The notes: generated from the sequence alone by a model not told the origin. A DNA stretch of 64,000 nt from DASYML01 sp036399835 (GCA_036399835.1 DASWMI010000082.1:1-64000), one strand, 5' to 3'; shown: positions 34,861-44,538, numbered from the stretch's first letter. A program made the numbers and translations.

Positions 34861-36375
34861 TCAACTCTTAAAGAAATCCTTCCAGGCATCGCCGTGCTCT
34901 GCGACAAGCTGCGGGACGTTCTTGATGTTGAAGTCTGAAATCCTGATGCCCTTCTCGACCTGCTCCCAGTTGAGAGGCATGGAGACTGTCGCTTTGGGTT
35001 TGGCGCGCACAGTGTAGGGCGAAGCGACGCTCTTGCCCCTGGCATTTTGCAGCCAGTCAACATAGACCTGCTGCTTTTCCCTTTCGGCGAGCGAGCGTTC
35101 GATGGTGGCAATCTTCGGCGCGCGCGCAGCAATCTCTCCGGCCAGTTCGTGGGCCAATGCCGCGGCGCGCTGGTAGGTGGCATCGGCTTCGAGGCGCAGA
35201 TAAATGTGTATGCCTGACGAGCCGGAGGTTTTGGGAAAGCCGCGCAAGTTCCGCTCTGCAAAAACTTCTCGGGCCAGTCGGGCAACTTCCAGAACATTCT
35301 TCCAGGGTGCGTCGTGCGGGTCTAGGTCTATCACGAGCCAGTCGGGGTGCGTCAGTCTTTTGACGGTCGAGTTCCAGGGATGCTGCTCGATAGTGCCCAG
35401 ATTGACGAAGTGCAGGAGCGATGCGGTCGTCGTATAAACGGCGTAATCAAGCTCGCGCCCCTCTTCGTTCCTCATCCTTTTGACTTTGATAAATCGCGGC
35501 GCGCTCTCTATGTCATGCTGAAAAAATTTCGGCGCGGCCAGCCCTCGCGGATAACGCTGAAGGATAGCCGGGCGGTCTTTGAGATAAGGCATGATATGCG
35601 CGCTGAGACGCAGGTAATAACGCAATAGCTCAAACTTCGTAATCTTTTCTGTGGGCCAGTAGACGCGTTCGAGGCTGGTTAACTGAACATGCTCGCCGTC
35701 TACATCGAGGACCATGTCGCCTTTCGGCTTTCTGAGAGCGAGGAATTCATCAACAGAGATGGCGGGCGCATCAGGGGTGCGTGTGCGTTTGGGCGCAGCG
35801 GGCTTGCTCGCAGCTTTCTTTGCAGATTTTCTGGCCCTCTGGACCACTTCATCCTCTGCACCCGTAATCTCTGCCTCGTGGCCCGCGCGTGCGTATCTGT
35901 CCTTCAACTTTTGCAGCAGCCACAGGGGCTTGCCGCCCTGCTTGCGACCCTTCATCTTGAAGAGCCGCCAGCCCCCTCGCAGGCGCTGGCCCAGAAGCTC
36001 GAACCTGAGAGAGCCGCTTTCCCAGGCTGCGAGCGGGTCGCCGTCTTTGACTTCAAACGTGCCTTCATCCCAGCGATAGACTGTGCCCGCGCCGTAATTG
36101 CCTTCCGGAATCACGCCCTTGAAAGAGAAGTAAGAGCTGGGATGATCTTCGACCTCGACGGCGAGACGCTTGACACCAGGGTCGAGCGAAGGGCCTTTCG
36201 GAATGGACCAGCTTTTGAGGACGCCGCCGATCTCAAGACGAAAATCCCAATGAAGAATACTCGCATGATGCTCGTGTATGACGAACCTCTGCCGCCCCCC
36301 GCCATTTTCAACCCTGCCCGCAGGCTCAGGCGTCTCTTTGAAGTTGCGTTTCCGCTTGTAGGTTTCGAGTCCCAT
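34861..36375 (-). CDS. LigD-like: 3'-phosphoesterase plus polymerase, no ligase domain
   Basis: 504 residues from ATG 36375 (AGGGGGAAGGG just upstream; the frame runs on but without similarity). The N-terminal LigD 3'-phosphoesterase domain (residues 20-150) carries FVIHEHHASILHWDFRLE, WSIPKGPSLDP and GVIPEGNYGAG. A basic linker follows, then an archaeo-eukaryotic primase-type polymerase domain (about 215-500) with DYAVYTTTASLLHFVNLGTIE, VIDLDPHD (metal aspartates) and KTSGSSGIHIYL. The central ATP-dependent ligase domain of full LigD is absent, and no ku or ligase gene lies nearby. It would process double-strand-break ends in non-homologous end joining with partners encoded elsewhere. Confidence 0.92.
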   Translation of the reverse strand: MGLETYKRKRNFKETPEPAGRVENGGGRQRFVIHEHHASILHWDFRLEIGGVLKSWSIPKGPSLDPGVKRLAVEVEDHPSSYFSFKGVIPEGNYGAGTVYRWDEGTFEVKDGDPLAAWESGSLRFELLGQRLRGGWRLFKMKGRKQGGKPLWLLQKLKDRYARAGHEAEITGAEDEVVQRARKSAKKAASKPAAPKRTRTPDAPAISVDEFLALRKPKGDMVLDVDGEHVQLTSLERVYWPTEKITKFELLRYYLRLSAHIMPYLKDRPAILQRYPRGLAAPKFFQHDIESAPRFIKVKRMRNEEGRELDYAVYTTTASLLHFVNLGTIEQHPWNSTVKRLTHPDWLVIDLDPHDAPWKNVLEVARLAREVFAERNLRGFPKTSGSSGIHIYLRLEADATYQRAAALAHELAGEIAARAPKIATIERSLAEREKQQVYVDWLQNARGKSVASPYTVRAKPKATVSMPLNWEQVEKGIRISDFNIKNVPQLVAEHGDAWKDFFKS

Positions 36376-36436
36376 TCGCCCTTCCCCCTTGCAAAGCATA
36401 CGTCGAAGCAGGTGAATTATCCTCTGCTTCTCAAAT

Positions 36437-38017
36437 TCACTCTTTACTGCCCGAAGGCTGAGGCTCAAGGTCTGTGTTGGCAGGGCCTTGCAGCACGTGT
36501 CCGCGCGGGTCATAACGCGAGCCGTGACAGGGACAATCCCAGGTCTTCTCTTTTGAGTTCCAGTGAACGATACAGCCCAGATGACGGCAAATAGCGGAGT
36601 TCTCGTGGAGCGTCCCGTCTTCATCGCGGTAAGCTGCGATCTTGGTTAGCCCGCTCCGCAGCACGGCGCCTTCGCCGCGCTTAATCTCGTCCGCCGAATC
36701 AACCTCGCCCGTCTTGAACCAATCGGTATACTGCGAGAGCACATTGAGATTCTCTTTGGCAAACTCGCCCGCCGCGCCGAGGATGAGGCGCGATGGAGAG
36801 TAGAGGCTGGTCCAGGGATTCTCTCTTTCGAGAATCAGGTCCGTGAGCAGCAGCCCCGCGATAGTGCCGTGCGTCATACCCATGCCGGAATCGCCCGTGG
36901 CAATCAGGACGTTGGCCGCGTCCATGGGGTTGCGCCCGATGAAGGCCAGGCCGTCAATCGTTTCCATGACCTGGCCGGACCAACGAAATTCTATCTCTTC
37001 CATCTCGGGGAAACGCCTGCGCGCCCATCTTTCGAGCGTGGAGAAACGGCGATTCGCATCATCGGCCTGCCCGGTCTTGTGGTCCTCGCCGCCGACAATC
37101 AAAAGGTCATACTCTTTCGCTTTGCCGCGCCGCTTGCTGCCCCGCGCCTCTTCGGCAGGGAGGCTTTGCAGGCGCACGTAATGATAAGGGTCGAGCGTGT
37201 CCCAGTAGAGCGCCCTGGTGACGGAGCCGCGCGGAAGACGAGCTCCGATGACGTAAGTAAGATAAGGAGCTTGCTTGGTGTGTATGGCGACGAGGTCATT
37301 GACGGGCGTGTTGGTGGCGACGACCACCGCGTCGGCTGTCACGACTGGACCAACGCTCGTCTCTATGCGCGCCGTAAAGCCTCCCTCGATGCTGGTCGCA
37401 TGCGTGCCCGTGAAGATATGCCCGCCGTCTCGCTCGATGGCGCGAGCCAGCCCGTTGAGATACTTGAGCGGATGAAACTGTCCCTGGTTGGGAAAGCGCA
37501 AAGCAGCGCCCGTGTCGAAATCCGCGAGCGGCGCTCGCTCGACCAGCTCGACTTCCACGAGGCCGGCCCGATGCGCAGCCTTTAATTCGTCTTCGAGCAG
37601 CTTCTTAGACCCGCGCGGCGGCGCGAAGAGATAACCGTCCAGTCGCTCGAAGTCGCAATCAATCTTTTCCTCTTTGACGATAGACTCTATGCGCTCGATG
37701 GCGGCGGTGTGGCTTTCTGCGGCGAGGCGTGCGCCGCGCTCTGTGAAGAGGCGCTCGATTTCCACGTAGCGGTCATCTATGGCATTGGAAAGATGCGCTG
37801 TGGTGCGCCCCGTCATGCCGCCGCCGATTGGACCATCATCGAGCACGACGACGCGCTTGCCTTCGCGTGCCAGAAGATAAGCGGTCGTCAGGCCCGCGAT
37901 GCCCGCGCCGACGACGCAGACGTTGGCTCGCATATCTTCCTTGATGGGAGAGAGCAATGGAGGGCTGTCTGTGGTCTCCATCCAGACCGAGATGGTGCTG
38001 CCGGAATCGTTCTGCAT
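36437..38017 (-). CDS. FAD-dependent oxidoreductase with C-terminal Rieske domain
   Basis: 526 residues from ATG 38017 (GGTGAAG upstream; TTG at 38050 is the longer option). The N-terminal DAO/glycine-oxidase fold has VCVVGAGIAGLTTAYLLARE. The last ~80 residues are a Rieske [2Fe-2S] domain with CRHLGC and CPCHGSRYD (two Cys-His pairs). Proteins of this layout are common in soil bacteria, but their substrate is not established. The neighbours (LigD, small disordered protein, Zn-ADH, SRPBCC) look like a general-stress gene group. Confidence 0.9.
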   Translation of the reverse strand: MQNDSGSTISVWMETTDSPPLLSPIKEDMRANVCVVGAGIAGLTTAYLLAREGKRVVVLDDGPIGGGMTGRTTAHLSNAIDDRYVEIERLFTERGARLAAESHTAAIERIESIVKEEKIDCDFERLDGYLFAPPRGSKKLLEDELKAAHRAGLVEVELVERAPLADFDTGAALRFPNQGQFHPLKYLNGLARAIERDGGHIFTGTHATSIEGGFTARIETSVGPVVTADAVVVATNTPVNDLVAIHTKQAPYLTYVIGARLPRGSVTRALYWDTLDPYHYVRLQSLPAEEARGSKRRGKAKEYDLLIVGGEDHKTGQADDANRRFSTLERWARRRFPEMEEIEFRWSGQVMETIDGLAFIGRNPMDAANVLIATGDSGMGMTHGTIAGLLLTDLILERENPWTSLYSPSRLILGAAGEFAKENLNVLSQYTDWFKTGEVDSADEIKRGEGAVLRSGLTKIAAYRDEDGTLHENSAICRHLGCIVHWNSKEKTWDCPCHGSRYDPRGHVLQGPANTDLEPQPSGSKE

Positions 38018-38180
38018 AGCTTCACCTGCCTGATTGATGTTATCCAACAAAGAGACCGCGACATCTGATGTGGCGGCCTCTTCTTCTGCATTTTGTCGAG
38101 CGCACAGGCTCTCGAAGAGGCCCGTTCAGGAATAGAATTTCACGCCGCGCAAGCTTCAGGCGAAACCGGCCTGCCGAAGT

Positions 38181-38369
38181 TTAGAGCTCTCCCTTTTTCT
38201 CTTTGTCCTCAATATCCTGCTCGACCGTTTCCCTTTCGCCTTCGGCTGTGCCGGGCGTGCTGCCAGGGTCGCCCGCGTCGTTTAAGCCGCCGCCTGCGCC
38301 CTTGGCGCTCGTCTGCGCGAGGGAGCTTTCGTTTCCCTGCCGTTCTTCAAGTCTGTTTTCGTCTGACAT
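38181..38369 (-). CDS. Small acidic disordered protein
   Basis: 62 residues, rich in Glu, Asp, Gly and Ser with no hydrophobic core (SDENRLEERQGNESSLAQTS at the N-terminus). Supported by AGAGGAG 10 bp before the ATG and by its place between two same-strand genes with short gaps. The composition resembles small stress-induced hydrophilic proteins; no family is recognised. Confidence 0.5.
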   Translation of the reverse strand: MSDENRLEERQGNESSLAQTSAKGAGGGLNDAGDPGSTPGTAEGERETVEQDIEDKEKKGEL

Positions 38370-38414
38370 GCTGACCGGTCTCCTCTAATCCACTTGAGCT
38401 TGAGAGCTTGAGCT

Positions 38415-39584
38415 TTAAGGTTTGAGCACAATCTTGATGCAGTCGTCCTCTTTGTGCTTGAAGGTCTCGTAGCCTGCGGGCGCGTCCGTCAGCCGCATCC
38501 GATGCGTGATGACGAAGGACGGGTCAATCTTGTCCTGCTGGACCAGCTCAAGCAGCTTGGGCAGATATTTCTGGACGTGCGTCTGCCCCATCTTGAGCGT
38601 CAGCCCTTTGTTGAAGGCCGCGCCGAGAGGAACTTTGTCCAGAAAGCCGCCATAGACGCCAGGGATTGAGACCGTGCCGCCCTTGCGACAGGTATAGATT
38701 GCCTGCCGGAGAGCGTGCGGCCTGTCGGTCGCCATGTACATGGCGGCCTTCGCGCGGTCGTAGAGAGCATCGAGCGACGTGCCGTGCGCTTCGAGGCCGA
38801 CGGCGTCAATGCATGAATCAGGGCCGCGCCCGCCCGTCATCTCTTTGAGCTTCTCGTAGACATCCGCATCATCGTAATTGATGACTTCGGCCTTGCCGTC
38901 CTCCTGTGCCATGCGCAGGCGTTCGGGGATGTGGTCAATGCCTATGACGCGCTCTGCTCCGAGCAGGAAGGCGCTCTTGATGGCGAACTGCCCGACGGGG
39001 CCGCAGCCCCAGACGGCGACTGTATCGCCCGGCTCTATGTTGCAGTTCTCGGCGGCCATGTAGCCCGTCGGGAAGATGTCCGAGAGAAAGAGCACCTTTT
39101 CGTCGTCTATCTCTTCGGGAACTTTGATTGGTCCAACATCAGCGAAGGGAATCCGCGCATACTCGGCCTGCCCTCCGGCATAGCCGCCCGTCATGTGCGA
39201 ATAGCCGTAGAGTCCGGCGGGAGAAAAGCCGTAGAGCTTCTCTGCCATCCAGGCATTCGGGTTGGAGTTATCGCAGAGAGACCATAATTCTTTCCGGCAG
39301 AAGAAACAGTTTCCGCAAGAGATGGTAAAAGGATTGACGACGCGGTCTCCGACCTTGAGGTTCTTGACCTCGCGGCCCGTCTCGATGACCTCGCCCATAA
39401 ACTCGTGGCCGAGAATATCGCCCTTTTGCATCGTCGGGATATAACCGTCGTAAAGATGCAGGTCCGAGCCGCAGATGGCCGTCCTCGTAATTTTGATAAG
39501 AGCGTCATGCGGGTTCAATATCTTCGGGTCAGGCACATCCTCCACACGCACATCGTTCTTGCCGTACCAGCAGAGAGCTTTCAT
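38415..39584 (-). CDS. Zinc-dependent alcohol dehydrogenase
   Basis: 389 residues of the medium-chain ADH family, close to the glutathione-independent formaldehyde dehydrogenase/threonine dehydrogenase branch. Catalytic zinc ligands in CGSDLH and GHEFMGEV; the structural zinc loop [18 protein letters not shown]-binding [16 protein letters not shown] precedes the ATG by 7 bp, one of the strongest ribosome-binding sites here. The substrate is not deducible. It is part of the stress-type cluster 34861-40491. Confidence 0.92.
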   Translation of the reverse strand: MKALCWYGKNDVRVEDVPDPKILNPHDALIKITRTAICGSDLHLYDGYIPTMQKGDILGHEFMGEVIETGREVKNLKVGDRVVNPFTISCGNCFFCRKELWSLCDNSNPNAWMAEKLYGFSPAGLYGYSHMTGGYAGGQAEYARIPFADVGPIKVPEEIDDEKVLFLSDIFPTGYMAAENCNIEPGDTVAVWGCGPVGQFAIKSAFLLGAERVIGIDHIPERLRMAQEDGKAEVINYDDADVYEKLKEMTGGRGPDSCIDAVGLEAHGTSLDALYDRAKAAMYMATDRPHALRQAIYTCRKGGTVSIPGVYGGFLDKVPLGAAFNKGLTLKMGQTHVQKYLPKLLELVQQDKIDPSFVITHRMRLTDAPAGYETFKHKEDDCIKIVLKP

Positions 39585-39605
39585 CTAACATCCTCCTTGA
39601 TGGTG

Positions 39606-39718
39606 TGAGCGGTCGAGCAGTCAAAGCAGAGCGAGCGGTGAGCATTGAGCAGTCGAGCAGCGAGCAGCTTTTGTTTTTACTACTCGCTGCTCGACTGCAC
39701 AACTCTCACTCTCTTTAC
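39606..39718. repeat. Heptad-word hairpin, GAGCAGT family
   Basis: The left arm is at least six words (GAGCGGTC, GAGCAGTC, GCGAGCGGT, GAGCATT, GAGCAGTC, GAGCAGC, GAGCAGC). The right arm is CTCGCTGCTCGACTGC, and the loop contains AGCTTTTGTTTTTA. It sits between the SRPBCC and alcohol dehydrogenase genes. Confidence 0.8.
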
Positions 39719-40491
39719 TTTCCTGTGGTCGCAGCGCGGCCGGAGGTCTGGCCTTCGGTGGTGGCAACCTCGCCCGTCTCCATTAATTGTTTGAAGCGGC
39801 GCAGGTCTTCCTCTATCTGTTGTTCCGGATTTTCTCCGAAGAGGCGTGCGACGGCTGCGCCGACGATGCCGCCCGGCGGGTCGTATCTGAGTGAGACCCT
39901 GACGGTCGTCCCGCGCCCGCCCGTCGCAGACTCAAAGCGCACGCTCCCCGCGTTGTCCACGTCCGAGCCTTCCAGCGAGCGCCAGGCGATCAGCTCGCCC
40001 TCCTTCTCGTTGTAGATTTCCGCGTCCCACTCGACGCTCGACCCGGCTGGCCCCTTCGCCACCCAGTGCGAGCGGTCCGGGCTAATGTTCTTGACGGATT
40101 CGAGATGGTTCATAAAGCGCGGCAGATTCTCGAAGTTTCGCCAGAAGCGATAAAGCTCTTCCGGCGCTTTGTTAATCGTCACGCTCTTTTCCACCTTGAT
40201 ACCGCGATTGGCGGGGACGGAGACATTAGGATTGCGCTCTGCGGCCTCAGCCGTACTGATGCCCGACAGCGCGTACACATCGCAGTGGCCGGAGACGCCG
40301 CGATAAACCAGCGCGCCGCCCGCGAGCGCCAGTGCAATCCCTCCCTTGGTCCCGCGCGTCAACCCGTAAAGGGCCAGCGCCGCGCCGCCGAGCGCAGAGG
40401 CCCAACGCTCAATCTCGCCGACATTGACAGCTCTCCCGCCCTCTGATTGCTCTAGTCCGCTAATTCCGGCTCTTTCCATTGCTTCCCGCAT
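39715..40491 (-). CDS. SRPBCC (polyketide cyclase/dehydrase-like) protein with N-terminal membrane segment
   Basis: 258 residues from ATG 40491 (AAGGAG 10 bp upstream). The N-terminal part (about 25-80) is a small hydrophobic hairpin domain of the DUF2892-like type (GGAALALYGLTRG, GIALALAGGALVYRG). The C-terminal START-like domain runs from about residue 100 (VEKSVTINKAPEELYRFWRN). Such fusions are widespread in stress-gene clusters; the ligand is unknown. The C-terminal tail (TTEGQTSGRAATTGK) is disordered. Confidence 0.85.
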   Translation of the reverse strand: MREAMERAGISGLEQSEGGRAVNVGEIERWASALGGAALALYGLTRGTKGGIALALAGGALVYRGVSGHCDVYALSGISTAEAAERNPNVSVPANRGIKVEKSVTINKAPEELYRFWRNFENLPRFMNHLESVKNISPDRSHWVAKGPAGSSVEWDAEIYNEKEGELIAWRSLEGSDVDNAGSVRFESATGGRGTTVRVSLRYDPPGGIVGAAVARLFGENPEQQIEEDLRRFKQLMETGEVATTEGQTSGRAATTGK

Positions 40492-40702
40492 AGATACCAT
40501 CTCCTTACACTCCTTACTTACCCGATTTGCGGACACCATCGCAGATAGATTTGCCGATAGTTGTCCGAAAACGTCTCAATTTTTTTTGCTTCCGACTACA
40601 GACCCTTACAGACACTCAAATGCTGTTCCTTAAAAAGCAAAGGGCAGGGCCGAAGTTATAACGCCCTCCCGATAGCCCTGCGCATCAGCTTTTACTTCTG
40701 TT

Positions 40703-41674
40703 TTACTGCTGCTCTCTGGCCCTCAACCAATCCCAGGCCGAGCGAATAATCAAACTCAAATCCTGCATTTCAGGATTCCAGCCAAGCTCGCGCTTAATCT
40801 TTTCGGAGCTGGCGATGAGGACGGCGGGGTCGCCCGCGCGACGTGGACCAAAACGGACGGGGATGTCTCGCCCCGTCACCTCTCGCGCCATCTCAATCAC
40901 TTCGCTGACGGTGTAGCCCGCGCCACCGCAGCCCAGGTTATAGATACGACTGGCTTCATCAACCACGCCGAGCGCGAGGATGTGCGCGCGCGCCAGGTCC
41001 ACGACGTGTATGTAGTCGCGCACGCAAGTCCCGTCGCGCGTCGGGTAGTCTTCGCCATAGACTTCGACGTATTCACGCTGGCCCAGTGCGGCCTGAAGGA
41101 TAATCGGGATGAGATGAGTTTCCGGGTTGTGCAGCTCGCCGCAGCGCGCGGTTGCTCCGGCGGCATTGAAGTAGCGCAGGCTGGCGTAGCGCAGACCGTA
41201 AGCCGCGTCGTACCACCTGAGCGCCTGTTCAAAAGCCAGCTTGGTTGCGCCGTAAGTGTTGGTCGGGTTCAAGGGGTCCGTCTCTTCAATCGGCTGCTTT
41301 TCCGGCTCGCCGTAAACGGCTGCCGTCGAAGAGAAGACCAGACGCTTGACCCCGGCTTCGCGCATCGCATCCAGGAGCGCCAGCCCCGCGACCACGTTGT
41401 TGCGGTAATACTTCGCAGGCTGTTGCACGGATTCTCCGACGAGCGAATCGGCAGCCATGTGTATGACAGCTTCAACCTCATGCTCTTCGAGCGCGCGCCG
41501 CAGCCTCTTTGTCTCCATCAAGTCCGCTTCGACAAACTTCGCCTCGGGCGCGACCAGCTCTCGATGCCCTTTATAAAGACTGTCGTAAACGATGGCCTCG
41601 TGGCCGTCCTTCAACAACTCTTCCGTCACCACACTGCCGATATAACCGGCTCCACCCGTCACCAGAACGCGCAT
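40703..41674 (-). CDS. galE: UDP-glucose 4-epimerase
   Basis: 323 residues, extended short-chain dehydrogenase. NAD-binding VTGGAGYIGSVV; catalytic SSTAAVYGEP (Ser) and YGATKLAFE (Tyr-x3-Lys); RYFNAAGA and RDYIHVVDLA. It interconverts UDP-glucose and UDP-galactose and so supplies the substrate that Glf (28711-29904) would turn into UDP-galactofuranose. It is transcribed on its own, upstream of the SRPBCC gene. Confidence 0.94.
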   Translation of the reverse strand: MRVLVTGGAGYIGSVVTEELLKDGHEAIVYDSLYKGHRELVAPEAKFVEADLMETKRLRRALEEHEVEAVIHMAADSLVGESVQQPAKYYRNNVVAGLALLDAMREAGVKRLVFSSTAAVYGEPEKQPIEETDPLNPTNTYGATKLAFEQALRWYDAAYGLRYASLRYFNAAGATARCGELHNPETHLIPIILQAALGQREYVEVYGEDYPTRDGTCVRDYIHVVDLARAHILALGVVDEASRIYNLGCGGAGYTVSEVIEMAREVTGRDIPVRFGPRRAGDPAVLIASSEKIKRELGWNPEMQDLSLIIRSAWDWLRAREQQ

Positions 41675-41799
41675 AGTTAAAGACCACAGATATGCTTAAA
41701 GACGCCAGGGAGAGCGCCGCGCACATTCTTCCTTCAGTTTTGATGAATTGGAGATCGCTTTGATGATAACACGAAGCCTGGAGAAACGATGATAGCAGT

Positions 41800-41905
41800 C
41801 GGCGTCAGTGATGAACGATGAATGGAAAGCTGTTGGCTCATTGCTTCGATGAAGCAATGAGCCGGCGAGTTAATTCTTTTCAGCGCATCTTTCGTCCTTC
41901 ATCGC
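41800..41905. repeat. Heptad-word hairpin with a perfect 13-bp core stem
   Basis: Outer words GATGAAC, GATGAAT (left) and CTTCATCG (right) flank a perfect stem-loop: GGCTCATTGCTTC (41835-41847), GAT, GAAGCAATGAGCC (41851-41863). Unlike other members the core stem has a three-base loop and no mismatches. It lies between galE and the zinc-ribbon gene. Confidence 0.8.
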
Positions 41906-41917
41906 TTGATCATTTCT

Positions 41918-42688
41918 TTATGATGTGGCGATTTCGGTTGAGCCTGCGGCTGAGGCGTTGGCGGCGTCGCGCGTGGGGACTGCCGGCGCATAGTAAAGAA
42001 TACGGTTGCAGTTATCGCAGAAGATAATCTCGTCGCCGCGACGGATTTCCGCCATCGTCTGCGGCCTGAGCGTGATAAAACAGGCTGTGCAAGAGCCGTT
42101 GCGCGCTTCGGCTACGGCGACGCCGTCGCGTATGCGCGTGCTGATGCGTTTGTAGTTGGCGCTCAGGGCTTTTGGCAGCGAGGAGATGAGGCGCTCGCGC
42201 TCCTGCCTGGCGGCGGCGAGTTGTTCGGTCTGTGTCTGCGTCTGCTCTTCAAAAGCCTTGATGCGTTCTTCCAGTTCCGCGCGCAGGCGTGCGATTTCAG
42301 GCTCGCGTTCCCTGAGCGCGCTTTCGGCCTGCTCGATGATCTCCATCTTTTCCAGAACCTGCGTCTCAAGCTGCGAGATATGTTTGCGCGCGGCGTCAGA
42401 CTCGCGTATCGCGGCCTCGTATTCATGCGAATTCTTGGCCGACATCAGGTTGCGCTCGGCGCGTTCGAGCTTGGCGCGTGTCTCTTCCAGCTCGTTTTCC
42501 AGTCCGCGGCGCTCGCTTCCGGCCTCGTCTCGCCTGTTTTCCAGCTCACGAATTTCAAAGGCGCGCTGATCGAACTCTTTCTCGATCTCGGCGCGCCTTT
42601 GTGGGATGGCTTCGATGTCTGCTTGTAGCTTGCGTATGCTTGTATCGGCGTTCTGCAAAGCGATTAACTGCTCCAATTCCGCTTTCAC
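41918..42688 (-). CDS. C4-type zinc-ribbon coiled-coil protein (DUF164 type)
   Basis: 256 residues: a long antiparallel coiled coil (residues 1-195) followed by a C4 zinc ribbon with CTAC ... CDNC and the phrase GDEIIFCDNCNRILYY. The GTG start has GAGGAG about 10 bp upstream. This widely conserved bacterial family has a proposed link to nucleic acids or envelope processes but no firm function. Confidence 0.88.
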   Translation of the reverse strand: MKAELEQLIALQNADTSIRKLQADIEAIPQRRAEIEKEFDQRAFEIRELENRRDEAGSERRGLENELEETRAKLERAERNLMSAKNSHEYEAAIRESDAARKHISQLETQVLEKMEIIEQAESALREREPEIARLRAELEERIKAFEEQTQTQTEQLAAARQERERLISSLPKALSANYKRISTRIRDGVAVAEARNGSCTACFITLRPQTMAEIRRGDEIIFCDNCNRILYYAPAVPTRDAANASAAGSTEIATS

Positions 42689-42932
42689 TCTTTCACTCTC
42701 CTCGAAAGATCATAGATATAAAAGGAATAAACATAAGCTTCGTTTCCAAACTGTAAATAATCACATACTTGCGCTTCGCACGCAAGCAGCGCGGCAAAAC
42801 AGTAGAGAGAAGACAGAGAAGCTTTCCGTTTTATCGCGGTCGCTTTCATCATTCAAGCGCCGCCACGTTCACGCTTCATCCCTTTTTCTCTCTACGCATC
42901 CTCGGCAATTTTAAAGCCGCCCCAAAATTTAG

Positions 42933-42968
42933 AAAGCCCCTTCGAGCTTTGTGTCTCGAAGAGGCTTT
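42933..42968 (-). terminator. Probable terminator of the subtilase gene
   Basis: On the minus strand AAAGCCTCTTCGAG pairs with CTCGAAGGGGCTTT (one mismatch) and is followed by CTAAATTTT. It lies about 28 bp past the subtilase stop. The remaining bases of the 42689-42995 gap show no gene. Confidence 0.55.
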
Positions 42969-42995
42969 CAGCTTTTGATGTTTCAATGAGCAGGA

Positions 42996-44432
42996 TTAAT
43001 CTGCCCCAACAGCCCGCGCCGCGTTGATGCGTCCGCCGGTTGAAACCTTTCCCTTGAGCGTCTCTAGCTGGTCCACCGATTTGAAGATGCGCTCGCGCAG
43101 CTCTTTGACGGAAAGGTTCGGCTCGATTGAGAGCAAGAGCGCGGCCACGCCGACCACTTCCGGCGTCGCCATCGAAGTACCCGAATGCTCCTCGAATGAA
43201 TCGTGCGGCCAGGTGCTCAGGATTTCCGCGCCGGGCGCTGCGACATGCACGCTCTTTGCGCCGTAGTTTGAGAAGGAGGCGAGCATGTCTTTGCGGTCCA
43301 GTGCGGCGACGCTGATGATGTTCGGCAAGTTATAGCTCGAAGGATAGTGCGGCTGCTGGTCTGTGTCCGCGCTCGAATTGCCGCTCGCGGCGACAAAGAG
43401 TATGTCTTCTTCGCCAGCCTTGCGAATCGCGTCTTCGAGCGCACGCGACCTCATGGTCGAACCCCAACTGGCCGAGATGATACGCACGTTGACGCCCGCA
43501 CGCTTGCGTTCAATCACATAGTTGATAGCCTTGATGGCATCAGCGGTCGTGCCGGAGCCGTTGGCGTCCATGAACTTCAAAGGCATGATCTCGACTTTCC
43601 AGTTGATACCCGTGATGCCTTTCTCATTGTCGCCTTCCGCGCCGATGATGCCTGCGCAATGCGTGCCGTGCCCGTTGTCATCCATCGGGTCGTCGCCGAT
43701 AGCGCTAAAACCGTTGCGGTCGTCGAACGAGCCAAGCTCATCGTCAGTGTATTCAGCGATGTTCGGCGGGCGTACCCAGATGTTGCCGATGAGGTCCAGG
43801 TGCGTGTAATCAACGCCGCTGTCGAGGACAGCGACAACCACGCTCTCGCTGCCGCGTGTCTTATTCCAGGCGCGCAGGGCGTTGATGTCCGCGCCCTCTT
43901 TCCCGCCGTTCTGTCCGGTATTGCTCAGCGACCACTGCGAGGCGAACATGGGATCATTCGGCCCGTTGTTTGAAAGTGGACCAGCAAGCTCGGCGCTCGC
44001 ATCATAATGCGTGACGTTGCCAAGCTCAGGCTCAAGCTTGATCTCGTAGCTGGCCTCGGCGTATTCGACCATTCCCAGTGCGCGATACTCTTTCGCCACG
44101 CTCTCCGCATCCAGCCCGTCTTCGTCTTCAATGATAGTCAGGCCGTTGACGGATTCGATCTCGTCTTTGAGAATATCGTGATGGCTTCCGGCGATGCTCG
44201 CCACATCCCGAAGAGAGGTGCCCGGCTTGAAACGGACCAGCACTCTGGCCTGCTGCTCATCAACCTCTACGGCAGTCTCTTTCCGCGGCTCGTTTTGCCA
44301 GACGTAAGGACCAAGCCTTGGACGCGCGGTCCGCCAGTTGTGATTCATGCGGCGAAGCTGTCCGACAAATGCAGCCACCAGCAGGATAATCACGGCCAGC
44401 GCCAGATGCTTAATAAAATTCTGTCTGTTCAT
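42996..44432 (-). CDS. Subtilisin-like serine protease (S8)
   Basis: 478 residues from ATG 44432 (GAGGTG 8 bp upstream). N-terminal membrane/signal segment LALAVIILLVAAFVGQL, an inhibitor-like prodomain (about 65-140, RVLVRFKPGTSLRDVA), then the catalytic domain with a complete triad: VVAVLDSGVDYTHLD (Asp), NGHGTHCAGIIGA (His), the oxyanion ASGNSSAD (Asn) and HSGTSMATPEVVG (Ser). A thermitase/fervidolysin-like exported or membrane-anchored protease. Confidence 0.93.
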   Translation of the reverse strand: MNRQNFIKHLALAVIILLVAAFVGQLRRMNHNWRTARPRLGPYVWQNEPRKETAVEVDEQQARVLVRFKPGTSLRDVASIAGSHHDILKDEIESVNGLTIIEDEDGLDAESVAKEYRALGMVEYAEASYEIKLEPELGNVTHYDASAELAGPLSNNGPNDPMFASQWSLSNTGQNGGKEGADINALRAWNKTRGSESVVVAVLDSGVDYTHLDLIGNIWVRPPNIAEYTDDELGSFDDRNGFSAIGDDPMDDNGHGTHCAGIIGAEGDNEKGITGINWKVEIMPLKFMDANGSGTTADAIKAINYVIERKRAGVNVRIISASWGSTMRSRALEDAIRKAGEEDILFVAASGNSSADTDQQPHYPSSYNLPNIISVAALDRKDMLASFSNYGAKSVHVAAPGAEILSTWPHDSFEEHSGTSMATPEVVGVAALLLSIEPNLSVKELRERIFKSVDQLETLKGKVSTGGRINAARAVGAD

Positions 44433-44449
44433 CGCCACACCTCGAAGAA

Positions 44450-44538
44450 GAGTCTGAGAGTCTGGAGTCTGAGAGTCTCAGAGTCAGAAGACAAAATCTT
44501 TATGCCTTTGACTCCAGACTCTCGGACTCTGAGACTCA
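44450..44538. repeat. Heptad-word hairpin, GAGTC family
   Basis: Left words GAGTCTGA, GAGTCTGG, AGTCTGAG, AGTCTCAG, AGTCAGAAG; right arm CTTTGACTCC, AGACTCTCGG, ACTCTGAG, ACTCAT; loop ACAAAATCTTTATG. Third copy of the family found in the fad operon 30 kb away. It touches the stop of the 91-residue gene. Confidence 0.85.
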
